Source: DATFVJ01 sp963851085 (GTDB lineage: Bacteria > Actinomycetota > Actinomycetes > Streptosporangiales > Streptosporangiaceae). Taken from it: a stretch of 64,000 bases of DNA. Each line of letters opens with the position of its first letter. Position 1 is the first letter of the stretch. This document shows positions 18,502 through 26,687 of this stretch, piece by piece. The DNA lies in the NCBI GenBank assembly GCA_963851085.1, contig CAWKNX010000016.1:124001-188000 (forward strand), read 5' to 3'. The notes beneath the pieces were generated by a model that worked only from the letters and a program-made list of their open reading frames with translations, searched no databases and was not told the origin of the DNA. A program made the translations under genes and the position numbers.

Positions 18502-18963
18502 GTGACCAGCTCCGGCCTCGAACGCCTCGAACGCCTCGCACGAACCGCCTACGAAGCCCATCGCGACGCTCACCCCACGTCTCTTCCGCTGTGGGACGAC
18601 ATCACCGAGCAGGAGCAGCAAGCCTGGAAAGCCGCCGTGTCCGCCGTCACCGAGCAGACCCACCGCAGCACCCTCGCCGAGACGCCGCCGACCCGGCCCC
18701 TGGTCATCCAGGCCGGAGACCAGCACCACATCTTCCACACCGACTTCACTGTCGGCCGCCAAGGCACTCTCGCCATCAGCGACGACTTCGCCTCCAGCCA
18801 CCACGCCCGCTTTCAGGTCGCCCACGGCCTATGGTTCGTCGAAGACCTCGGCTCAACCAACGGCACCTGGCTCAACGGGCATCGCTTCAACACAGCCCAG
18901 CGGCTGAAGAAAGGCGACAAGATCAGGATCGGGCACACCGTCATGACCGTAGTATCGGCATGA
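18502..18963 (+). CDS. FHA-domain protein carried by the tRNA element
   Basis: A 153-residue protein. Residues 1-55 form a helical, charged region (LERLERLARTAYEAHRDAHP, then WDDITEQEQQAWKAAVSAV); residues 70-150 are an FHA domain with FTVGRQGTLAISDDFASSHH, VEDLGSTNGTWLNGHRF and LKKGDKIRIGHTVMTVV. It should bind phosphothreonine peptides. The GTG start is the first possible one before the helical segment. It lies 360 bases from the right att site and is the best-preserved gene of the element. Confidence 0.82.
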   Translation: MTSSGLERLERLARTAYEAHRDAHPTSLPLWDDITEQEQQAWKAAVSAVTEQTHRSTLAETPPTRPLVIQAGDQHHIFHTDFTVGRQGTLAISDDFASSHHARFQVAHGLWFVEDLGSTNGTWLNGHRFNTAQRLKKGDKIRIGHTVMTVVSA

Positions 18964-19322
18964 GCGGGATTCCGGCCTGACACATCCAGGACATCCGGCA
19001 ATGTAGCTGATGGTGCGTCCCGTCGCAGGCACGAGTCCGGAGACTCAAACATGCCCCACACGGCAGGTTCTTGATCTCGCGGGATACCCGGGATGATCTT
19101 CCCACTCCTCGCATGCAAGACAACCATCAGCCCATGTCGCAGTCGACGTGCGCGCGGAACAACTAGCGATCTTGAAAACCGCTACCGCGACTCGCTCGCC
19201 GTGCCACACCCGTGCCACACACGAAGGCACACCAGGGCGAGCAGCGGTGACTCACGGACACTCGCCAAGCATCTACCAGGACAGGCGGTCCCGCTGGTCG
19301 CGTGCAAGGTCGTGCTACCGAT
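18964..19322. other. Element right end without a gene
   Basis: No supported gene. Short ORFs on both strands lack motifs and ribosome binding sites. Confidence 0.4.
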
Positions 19323-19359
19323 CTTCCAAGCTGGCCATGCGGGTTCGATTCCCGTCGCC
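19323..19359 (+). other. att site (distal copy of tRNA-Gly 3' end)
   Basis: 37 bases identical to 15917-15953, not preceded by a tRNA 5' half. A shorter, 2-mismatch copy (CTTCCAAACTGGCCAAGCGG) follows at 19537-19557. Confidence 0.85.
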
Positions 19360-19745
19360 TGAGCTGGAGAACGCGATATCAACCAAATGCCAGTGACGAG
19401 AGCCCGGCGGATGAACCGCGAGATCGTAACGGCCACGACCGCGCCGTGCTGCCCATGAAGCTGGCCCTAGGACGGGCCGCGCAGGGCGCCGTCATCCACC
19501 TCTCGGTTGGGCCGCTGATGACGGTGCGCTGTACATCTTCCAAACTGGCCAAGCGGGCAGCGGCAAGCACCCCGGTGGCCGGTGGGCCCGGCTACAGCTA
19601 TCCGGGGCAGCGATACGGGCGTAGTGTCGTACCCAGCAGGGCCCGTACCATCCCGCACCATGCCAAGCGTGGGTGCAGGTGACCGCGTCGCTCCAGACCT
19701 TGGTGGCACGGCCATTTCTGGCCGGGTAGAGACCAAGGAGCAGCG
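19360..19745. other. Gap with degenerate second att-like sequence
   Basis: The 19537-19557 sequence repeats the core of the tRNA-derived att with two mismatches, so this interval may be the remains of another, older insertion. No gene is seen. Confidence 0.45.
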
Positions 19746-20117
19746 ATGCACCAACCCTCAACCTTGGCTTCGGCCGCATGCGCCGCCAAGACCCCAGCAC
19801 CTGACGCACCCCGCACACTCCTGACACGAGGTCCCCCGGCCGCCTCAGGGGACATGACCGTGACCCGCCCCCTGCCTCAAGATCACGCCCGGATTGTTCA
19901 GGATGTGAATGACGTCGTTGTCCACCGGATCTTCGCCGCGGGACTGGATCTCCAGGCCGCGCTGGGGATGATCGGCGATCAGCCCGAGACCGACCGGATC
20001 TACCACGCCATCGGTGAACTGGATCAGGCCATCAGGTGCATCCGCGACACCATATTCGATCGTGACCCACCCGATCCGCGGTCTTCGCCGCCGTGGGAAC
20101 GATCACTCGCCCGGTAA
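19746..20117 (+). CDS. Orphan HisKA_3 (DevS/DosT-like) dimerisation-domain protein
   Basis: A 123-residue protein. Residues 45-102 (ARIVQDVNDVVVHRIFAAGL, then LDQAIRCIRDTIFD) match the two-helix dimerisation domain of DevS/DosT-type histidine kinases (RDLHDxVIQRLFAxGL, then LDxTIRDIRxAIF). The phosphoacceptor His is replaced by Asn (VND), and there is no GAF or ATPase domain. It could pair with and dampen a kinase, or be a remnant. ATG 19746 is preferred since AAGGAG is five bases upstream; ATG 19854 is an alternative giving 87 residues. Confidence 0.6.
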   Translation: MHQPSTLASAACAAKTPAPDAPRTLLTRGPPAASGDMTVTRPLPQDHARIVQDVNDVVVHRIFAAGLDLQAALGMIGDQPETDRIYHAIGELDQAIRCIRDTIFDRDPPDPRSSPPWERSLAR

Positions 20118-20577
20118 CGTCACCAGATTTCAGAGCGATTCGTGCAGGGCTCTACCTGCCCCATCGCATCATCGGCACCCACAAGCCCCGGAAACTGAGC
20201 GACCTGGGCCCGGCTTGGCGAAAGCCCGCGGCCATGACGCGCCAGTCGGCACGGGAACGGTTCTCCGGCGAGCAGCAGGCGAGGGCCTCACTCGCTCGGA
20301 TCGGCCTGGCGCGACGCGGTTTGGGTAAGGGGACGGCAAGCGACGGGCGGAGGAGAGCGATGTTCGTGGCTGGCGACATCCGCCCGGGACCCTCGGCTGG
20401 CCGCCAAGGGCCTTGTTCTACCTGCTGATCATCGGCGTGGTCCTCCTCATCGCCGACCTTCTGTTCCTGGGTACCCGGCTCAGAAGGCGTACCGGCCCGA
20501 ACCGGTAAGGCCCGCGGTCGGCCCGGAGGCCTGAACGCGCCGCGCGCCGACCACTTCCTGAACGCGCCGCCGCCTGG
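20118..20577. other. Gap with a possible tiny membrane ORF
   Basis: From TTG 20413 to the stop at 20508 a 31-residue frame reads LFYLLIIGVVLLIADLLFLG and a basic tail, a plausible single helix. A well-placed GGAGGAGAG plus ATG at 20360 exists in a different frame, so a one-base frame change may have broken this small gene. Confidence 0.3.
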
Positions 20578-22200
20578 TCAGCCGTTAACGTGGCCAACGG
20601 GCGCGCCGGTGGCACCGTCGATCCGCGGCTGGTGACTGTCCTGCGTGGGGATCTTCCGCAGGACGGGTGAAGGGCCGGGAAGCCGTCCCCGCGGGCTTGC
20701 GCACTGCCTGGTGATTCGGGCGGCGGCGTCCGGAAGGAACGGCGCAAGCTGCTCGGCGAGCGTCCGGCATACCCCGACGAGCGTGGCCAGCACGGCGTCG
20801 AGTTGCCGCCCCGCCGCGGTGTCGCCGTCGCGTTCGGCCTTGGCCAGTTCCCAGGGGCGGATGTGATTGATGTGGCGGTTGGCCTCGTCGACGATGGCCC
20901 AGATCGCCGCTGTAGCTCGCCTGAAGTCGAACTGCGCCAGCGCCGTGTCGACGAGCCCTGGGGCCTGGCGGCACGCTGCGTCGAGGTCCGGCCCGCCCGG
21001 CAGAATCTGTGCTGCCGCCGGAACGCGCCCGCCGCGGTAGCGGTGGGTCATGGCGACGACCCGGTTGACGAGGTTGCCGAGCCCGTTGGCGAGTTCGTCG
21101 TTGCCGCGCGCGATGAGCCGGTCCACGGTGAAGTCGGCGTCTCCGACGCGTGGCACTTCACGCAGCAGCCACCAGCGCACGGCGTCGGTGCCGAACGTGC
21201 CCGCGAGCGCGGCCGGGTCGACAGTGGCACCGCTGGATTTACTGATCTTGCGGCCGTCTGCGGTGAGGTAGTCGTGCACCAGGATGCTGGTGGGCAGCGA
21301 CTGCCCGGCCGACAGCAGCATCGCGGGCCAGTACACGGCGTGGAAGCGGAGCACCCCTTTGCCGACCAGATGGATGCGCCGGTCGGCGCCGGTCCACCAG
21401 TGGTGGTAGTTCTCGCCGCCCGTGCCGTAATCAAGAGCGGTGAGGTAGTTCCCTAGCGCGTCCCACCACACGTAGATCACCTGGGTGGGGTCACCGGGCA
21501 CCGGGATTCCCCAGCCGCGTGCGCGAGCGGTCGATCGGGAGACGGAGAAATCCTCGAGACCGCCGGCGATGAGGCCGAGGACCTCGTTGCGGCGCTGCAC
21601 GGGCTGGATCGCCAGGCGCCCGCTCGAGATCAGATCGTGGAGCTTGCCTGCGTAGCGGGAAAGGCGGAAGAACCAATTTTCCTCCGCGACCTGCTGCGGC
21701 TCGGTGCCATGTTCTTGGCAGCGGCCGCCGGTGAGTTCGTCCGGGGCGTAGAACTGCTCACAGCCGACGCAATACAGCCCTTCGTAGTGCTTGCGGTAGA
21801 GGTCGCCAGCGTCGTGGCAGGCCCGCCAGAACCGCTCCACCCCTGGCCGGTGCCGTGGGTCGTGACTGGTGTGGATCACGTCGTCAACCGACAGCGACAG
21901 CGGATCGCGCAGCGCGACGAACGCGGCGGCGTTTCTGTCGACGAACTCCCGGACCGCGACGCCCGCGGCCTCGGCCGCAAGCACGTTCTTCAGCGAGTTG
22001 TCGTCGGTGCCCGTCTGGAACCTGACGTGATCTCCCCGGCTGCGGTGATACCGCGCGAGCACGTCGGCCTGGACGAGTTCCAGCGCGAACCCCAGGTGAG
22101 GGCGGGCGTTCACGTAGGGGATCGTGGTGGTGATGTAGGTGTGTGGTGCGCCGGGCGCGGCACTCGTGGGGATCGTGGGGATCGTGGGGATCGTGGGCAA
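20578..22200 (-). CDS. metG: Methionyl-tRNA synthetase
   Basis: A 540-residue class I synthetase that charges tRNA-Met. TYITTTIPYVNARPHLGFAL holds the HIGH-type motif HLGF (35-38); the connective domain carries a CVGCEQFY knuckle and GGRCQEHG; KISKS follows in DGRKISKSSGATVDP; WELAKAERDGD lies in the anticodon-binding domain. The start is a TTG at 22200 with GGAGG five bases upstream, and codons 2-12 are a 9-bp tandem repeat (Pro-Thr-Ile). The C terminus past residue ~495 diverges. A C-terminal tRNA-binding extension is absent. Another metG copy elsewhere is possible. Confidence 0.9.
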   Translation of the reverse strand: MPTIPTIPTIPTSAAPGAPHTYITTTIPYVNARPHLGFALELVQADVLARYHRSRGDHVRFQTGTDDNSLKNVLAAEAAGVAVREFVDRNAAAFVALRDPLSLSVDDVIHTSHDPRHRPGVERFWRACHDAGDLYRKHYEGLYCVGCEQFYAPDELTGGRCQEHGTEPQQVAEENWFFRLSRYAGKLHDLISSGRLAIQPVQRRNEVLGLIAGGLEDFSVSRSTARARGWGIPVPGDPTQVIYVWWDALGNYLTALDYGTGGENYHHWWTGADRRIHLVGKGVLRFHAVYWPAMLLSAGQSLPTSILVHDYLTADGRKISKSSGATVDPAALAGTFGTDAVRWWLLREVPRVGDADFTVDRLIARGNDELANGLGNLVNRVVAMTHRYRGGRVPAAAQILPGGPDLDAACRQAPGLVDTALAQFDFRRATAAIWAIVDEANRHINHIRPWELAKAERDGDTAAGRQLDAVLATLVGVCRTLAEQLAPFLPDAAARITRQCASPRGRLPGPSPVLRKIPTQDSHQPRIDGATGAPVGHVNG

Positions 22201-22243
22201 CAGAGCCTCCGTGGATGTGGGGCTCCGATCGCGGAAATGAATC

Positions 22244-22330
22244 GAGGCCCCGTAGCAGGGCCTCGGAAACGATCATCCGTGCAGCGTCAGCGGCCCCGCG
22301 AGCGGGGCATCATCACGCGGCATGGGGACG
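22244..22330 (-). promoter_or_regulatory. Two GC hairpins upstream of metG
   Basis: On the minus strand CGAGGCCCTGCTACGGGGCC closes with CTCG, and before it CCCGCTCGCGGG forms a second stem. They sit 45-130 bases ahead of the metG TTG. They could be a leader attenuator; no T-box consensus was found. Confidence 0.35.
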
Positions 22331-22405
22331 TAGTCATAACCCCAGCATAGCAACCCGCGCGCGCCAGGCCGCCTCGCCGTCCCTGCGGTCAACACCGAAA
22401 CTGAT

Positions 22406-22600
22406 CCTTAACGGCTGCGCATCGTGGCGCGCACGGGTTGGTGCGGCGTTGCGCTGGTGCAGGCGGGGGGTTCCGGGGGTCGGCCCCGGGCTGGCAGAGC
22501 CTTAACGGCTGCCGCGGACGCGGCAGCCGCCTGTGCGGGCGGATCCCGGGGTCGCCCCCCGGGACGACACTGATCCTCAACGGCTGCCACAGCGTGTCTC
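22406..22600. repeat. Second array of the 76-bp-type repeat
   Basis: CCTTAACGGCTGC-type starts at 22406, 22500 and 22575, with GC hairpins between (for example CCCGGGGTCGCCCCCCGGG). A single inverted copy of the start motif occurs near 22850-22870. The array lies between metG and gnd. Confidence 0.75.
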
Positions 22601-22874
22601 CGCGTCAGCTCCGCGCCCATGTTCCTTTACAAGGCCCACCCGCTCTGGGGGCGCTGCCCTACTGACGATCTTGGCATGTTGTCAAGAGCCACGGCAGGGG
22701 TGAACCAGATTCTGTGGATAGCTCCTGCTGCCGCTCCGTATTCCACAGCTAAGGAGCGGAAAGGGTGGTGCGACTTTTACTGGTGAGTAATACTTCGCCC
22801 GGCTGGGGACCACTGTGCCAGTTGGCGCGCCTGCGGACCCGCGCACCCCGCGTAGCCGTTAAGAATCCTGAGGG
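22601..22874. other. Intergenic region between metG and gnd
   Basis: No gene. TCTGTGGATAG at 22712 and ATTCCACAGC at 22738 are DnaA-box-like but imperfect and not clustered. Confidence 0.4.
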
Positions 22875-23909
22875 TTAGTCCTTCTTCTCGTCGTGCCCGC
22901 CGAACTGCTTGCGCATGGCGGAAAGCGCTTTGGCCGCGAAGTCGTCCAGGTGGCGGGAGAAGAGCCGTGACTGCAGGGCAGACGTGAGGACCGGGGTCGG
23001 CACCCCTTCGTCGATCGCGGCGATCGAGGTCCAGCGTCCCTCGCCGGAATCCGACACGCGCCCGGAGAATTCGCTCAGATCGGGCGACTCGCGCAGGGCG
23101 ATCGCCATCAGGTCGAGCAGCCAGGAGCCAATCACACTGCCGCGCCGCCACACCTCGGCGACCGACGTCGTATCGATGTCGAACTGATAGAACTCGGGAT
23201 TCTCGAGCGGGGCCGTCTCCGCGTCCGCCACCGATTCCCGTTTGCCGACGTTGGCATTATGCAGGACGTTCAGGCCTTCGGCAATGGCTGCCATCATGCC
23301 GTATTCGATGCCATTGTGGACCATTTTTACGAAGTGACCGGATCCGTTAGGCCCGCAGTGCAGATAGCCCTGCTCAGAAGGCTCGGGCTCACCGGTCCGC
23401 CCAGGGGTGCGCGCGGCGGCCTCAATGCCGGGCGCGAGCGCGGCGAAAATCGGGTCCAGGTGCCTCACCGCGTCGCCCTCGCCGCCTAGCATCAGGCAGT
23501 AGCCCCGCTCAAGACCCCAGACGCCGCCGCTCGTGCCGCAATCCACCAGCCTGATTCCACGTTTGGTCAGCTTCTCCGCGCGTCGGATATCGTCGCGGTA
23601 GTACGAGTTGCCCCCGTCGATTATGATATCCCCGGCGGCCATTTCGCCGGCCAGCGCATCGATGGTTTGCTCGGTAATGTCACCGGCAGGCACCATTACC
23701 CATGCAGTCCTGGGTGCGCGCAGCTTGGACACGAAATCCGAGATGGAAGCCGCGCCGGTCGCTCCCTCATCGGCAAGGGCCTTCGTAACGGCAGGGCTGC
23801 GGTCGTAGACCACACATTCGTGACCCGCACGCATCAGGCGGCGGACGATGTTCGCCCCCATCCGCCCGAGCCCCACCATGCCCAGCTGCATCGATGCCGC
23901 AGGCACCAT
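22875..23909 (-). CDS. gnd: 6-phosphogluconate dehydrogenase (short, GntZ/YqeC type)
   Basis: A 344-residue enzyme oxidising 6-phosphogluconate to ribulose-5-phosphate. LGMVGLGRMGANIVRRL is the Rossmann motif, IIIDGGNSYYRDDIRR and VDCGTSGGVWGLERGYCLM the substrate-binding core, and GHFVKMVHNGIEYGMMAAIA carries the catalytic Lys. The length and missing C-terminal tail match the short form found with zwf in actinobacteria and some gluconate operons. ATG 23909 has AAGGAG seven bases upstream. It follows zwf in the same direction, so the two make NADPH in consecutive steps, apart from the lactonase, which is not seen here. Confidence 0.93.
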   Translation of the reverse strand: MVPAASMQLGMVGLGRMGANIVRRLMRAGHECVVYDRSPAVTKALADEGATGAASISDFVSKLRAPRTAWVMVPAGDITEQTIDALAGEMAAGDIIIDGGNSYYRDDIRRAEKLTKRGIRLVDCGTSGGVWGLERGYCLMLGGEGDAVRHLDPIFAALAPGIEAAARTPGRTGEPEPSEQGYLHCGPNGSGHFVKMVHNGIEYGMMAAIAEGLNVLHNANVGKRESVADAETAPLENPEFYQFDIDTTSVAEVWRRGSVIGSWLLDLMAIALRESPDLSEFSGRVSDSGEGRWTSIAAIDEGVPTPVLTSALQSRLFSRHLDDFAAKALSAMRKQFGGHDEKKD

Positions 23910-23967
23910 CGCCGTCTCCTTCCGGTCCGCTCATTGGAATGCTTCGCCGTGGTGTCCTTCGGATCGG

Positions 23968-25389
23968 CTACGGGTGGCCGGGCGCGGGATCGTCCAGCCA
24001 CGGCATGAGCCACCGTTCATGGCCCCTGACCAGATGGCCGGCCTGCTCCGGGCCCCAGGAGCCGCGCTCGTAGGGGTGCGGCGACGGCGCCTTGTCAAGC
24101 AAGGGCTGCAGTATCCGCCAGGTCTCTTCGACGCCGTCCTCCCGCGTGAACAGCGAGCGATCGCCGGTCAGCGCGTCGTGGAGCAGTCGCTCGTACGGCT
24201 CGGCCGGCCTGCCGAGCTCCGCGGCGAAGGAGAGGTCCAGATTGACGCTCTGGGCGGATGTGCCGTCCGACCCCTTGGACAGCAGCACGACCCGCATGCC
24301 CGGATCCGGGTCGATCCTCAGCACCACCTGGGTCGGGTCAGGGTGGCTGGGCTCGTCGAGGAAAGCAAGGCGCGGTGGCCGCTTGAGGATGACCCGCACC
24401 TCGGTGACGCGGCGTGCCAGGGCCTTGCCTGCGCGGATGAAGAACGGCACGCCGGCCCAGCGCCAGTTGTCGACCTCGAGCTGAAGCGCCACGTAGGTTT
24501 CCGTGTCCGACGACGGCGCCACGCCCCGCACGTCGCGGTAGCCCTGGTACTGGCCGCGGACATAACGGGCGGGATCGGCGTCCGGTATCGCGCGGAAGAC
24601 CTCGGACTTCTTGTCGTTCAGGGCCTCGACACCGGAACCGACCGGCGGGTCCATGGCGATCAGGGACAGCACCTGGAGCATATGGTTCTGCACGACATCG
24701 CGCAGCGCGCCGACGCGGTCGTAGAAGGCACCCCGGTCCGCCACGCCGAAGTCCTCGGCCATGGTCAGCTGGACCGCGGTGACGTGACCGCGGCCCCAGA
24801 CCGGCTCTAGCAGTGAGTTCGCGAACCGGAGGAACTGGATGTCGAGCACCGGCTGCTTGCCGAGAAAGTGATCAATGCGCAGGATCTGCTCCTCGGCGAG
24901 CACCGCGTGCAGATCCGTGTTGAGCTGCCTCGCCGAGGTCAGATCGTGGCCGAATGGCTTCTCGATCACGATGCGCGCGCCGTCGGTCAGGCCCGCGCTG
25001 CCCAGGGCGGCCACCACGGGCGCGAACAGCGCGGGCGGGATCTCCAGGTAAAAGACGGGACTGCGCCGGCCCTCGAGCCGCTTGCGCAGCCGGTCGTAGG
25101 TCGCCGGTTCGGTGAAGTCCCCCTGCACGTACGACAGGCGGCGCGCAAGACGGTCAGCGGCCTCGGTGTCGAGCGTCTCCCCATCCGCCGCTGCGCCGGC
25201 CTCAATGGCCTTCTGGGCGTGCTTGCGCAGGTCATCATCGGACCAATCGCCTACCGCGACGCCGACCACCGGGCAGTCAATGCGCCCCGCTTTTTCCAGG
25301 CGATAGAGCGCGCGGAACGTCATCTTGCGAGCCAAGTCGCCAGTGATACCGAAGATCACCAGTATCCCGGCGGGTGATGCAGCCGTCAT
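23968..25389 (-). CDS. zwf: Glucose-6-phosphate 1-dehydrogenase
   Basis: A 473-residue NADP-dependent enzyme that starts the oxidative pentose phosphate pathway. LVIFGITGDLARKMTFRALY is the coenzyme-binding motif, VIEKPFGHDLTSARQLN and RIDHFLGKQPV the substrate/catalytic block, and FFIRAGKALARRVTEVRVIL the C-terminal domain signature. It lies 58 bases upstream of gnd on the same strand. The ATG at 25389 has a plausible upstream GAGGGGG-like run. Confidence 0.95.
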   Translation of the reverse strand: MTAASPAGILVIFGITGDLARKMTFRALYRLEKAGRIDCPVVGVAVGDWSDDDLRKHAQKAIEAGAAADGETLDTEAADRLARRLSYVQGDFTEPATYDRLRKRLEGRRSPVFYLEIPPALFAPVVAALGSAGLTDGARIVIEKPFGHDLTSARQLNTDLHAVLAEEQILRIDHFLGKQPVLDIQFLRFANSLLEPVWGRGHVTAVQLTMAEDFGVADRGAFYDRVGALRDVVQNHMLQVLSLIAMDPPVGSGVEALNDKKSEVFRAIPDADPARYVRGQYQGYRDVRGVAPSSDTETYVALQLEVDNWRWAGVPFFIRAGKALARRVTEVRVILKRPPRLAFLDEPSHPDPTQVVLRIDPDPGMRVVLLSKGSDGTSAQSVNLDLSFAAELGRPAEPYERLLHDALTGDRSLFTREDGVEETWRILQPLLDKAPSPHPYERGSWGPEQAGHLVRGHERWLMPWLDDPAPGHP

Positions 25390-25454
25390 CGAGCCCCCTG
25401 CCGCCAGCGGGTCGCGTCCAGGTTCCGGGTGCGGTGTGTCGCACTCCCGTCACT

Positions 25455-26450
25455 TTAGACCGCGCCCTCGTGACCCGTGGCCGCAGGCTGGGAGTCACAG
25501 GCAGCGGCCGGGCCGTAGCGTCCGGTCTCGAGGGACCAGTGGAAGTTCCCGCCCATCCAGCTCCGTAGGCCGTCGAGGTAACGCCGCAGCTGCGGCGAGG
25601 CGCCGGTGCGCGTTGCGGGCTCTGATTTTAGGTAACTTGCCACCCGGGCGTCGTGCATCGAGGCCGCCACCTTGATCGCCTGGTCCGGTGTGACGCCGAG
25701 CTCGCGGGCAAGCACCGTGGGCAGGCTGTGCACCTTCAGGCTGCGGGCGGATTCCTTCGGATAGGAGAGGATGTCGTTGGCCCAGCAGGTCACGTCGACC
25801 GCGATGTCGGTCAGCGCGCGCACGCCGCGGCAGCAGAAGTCTTCCGCTGGCAGCTCGAATCCGCCCGCGACATCGATCAGCGCGACGCAGGTGGGCACGG
25901 CGCCGCTGTGCCTGCGCATGACCTTGTACTCCGCGAGACCCGCGGGCCCGTTGTCGGCGCGATGGCCGGCCTCCCAGAACTGAGCGAGGAAGTAGCCGCG
26001 GACCGCGCTGAGGAAGCGGAACATCTGTGGGCCGCTCGCTACCTCCGCGAGCCTGTCGGTGAGATCTCCGAGCGCCGCGGTGAACGGATCGGCGCGGCAG
26101 GCGCGATCGGATGACTCGTCCAGGACGCGTACGAACGACGTGATAACCCGGCCGAGCCGCTCCGGGTGGATTCCTGTCTCCGACTCGTCGCAGTAGCGGT
26201 CATCGAAGAGGAACAGCCACATTTGCCAGTTCGCGAGCAGGTCGAGCAGGGTACGGTCGCTGCCCGGGCTTGTCCGCGCCGCCAGCCAGCCAACCTTCGC
26301 CCGGCGGAAGCGGTCAATCTCGGCCGGGTCCGTCAGAAGGGCGAAACGTCGCGCCCAGTCAAGCACGCGCTCGTCAATCTCTTCCGCGTACGGGCTGATC
26401 TCGTCGCCGAATGGGCAATCGAGCGCTGGCAAATGGATACTAGCGGTCAT
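25455..26450 (-). CDS. Class I terpene synthase
   Basis: A 331-residue terpene cyclase. The metal-binding acidic motif is DDRYCDE (83-89), the NSE motif is NDILSYPKE (225-233), the pyrophosphate-sensing Arg lies in EYKVMRRHSG (178-180), and the RY pair in LETGRYGP near the C terminus. All catalytic features are intact. The size suggests a sesquiterpene (or methylated monoterpene) product from farnesyl or geranyl diphosphate; the product cannot be predicted. No prenyltransferase, P450 or methyltransferase is adjacent; zwf and gnd downstream may supply reducing power but need not be linked. Confidence 0.88.
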   Translation of the reverse strand: MTASIHLPALDCPFGDEISPYAEEIDERVLDWARRFALLTDPAEIDRFRRAKVGWLAARTSPGSDRTLLDLLANWQMWLFLFDDRYCDESETGIHPERLGRVITSFVRVLDESSDRACRADPFTAALGDLTDRLAEVASGPQMFRFLSAVRGYFLAQFWEAGHRADNGPAGLAEYKVMRRHSGAVPTCVALIDVAGGFELPAEDFCCRGVRALTDIAVDVTCWANDILSYPKESARSLKVHSLPTVLARELGVTPDQAIKVAASMHDARVASYLKSEPATRTGASPQLRRYLDGLRSWMGGNFHWSLETGRYGPAAACDSQPAATGHEGAV

Positions 26451-26687
26451 GACGGATCCGTGACCTCCCGCTATGGTTCGCCTGCCCGCGAGGGTAGCCG
26501 CAGGGCCGCGCCACGGGGAATCCGCCTCTACGAACAGGTTAACAAAACCGCTACGAAGATGCTTCGGATTTCAGGATGCGAAGATGCGTAGGATGTGAGG
26601 CTAACGACTACGCCGTTGGCGTCTCTGGCTTTGATGTTCGATTTGACATTTCCTGCTGAAACTCCCAGATCGAGCCGGCCCGGGCCG
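26451..26687. other. Intergenic region
   Basis: No gene. A small repeat AAGATGC(T/G) with GGAT occurs at 26555-26595. Confidence 0.4.

Larger units (their letters stand above)
15917..19359 (+). mobile_element. Decayed integrative element in tRNA-Gly
   Basis: The interval is bounded by the 37-bp direct repeats. It carries a frameshifted XRE-like regulator, a flavoprotein, a possible small minus-strand gene and an FHA protein, but no recognisable tyrosine integrase, excisionase or replication gene. It therefore looks like a remnant, or a passenger segment that relied on an integrase elsewhere. A further degenerate att-like sequence at 19537-19557 suggests more than one insertion event. Confidence 0.65.

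Noticed and set aside
22712..22750. DnaA-box-like TGTGGATAG / TTCCACAG pair
   Set aside because: Only two imperfect boxes, no cluster and no dnaA/dnaN nearby, so an origin is not supported.
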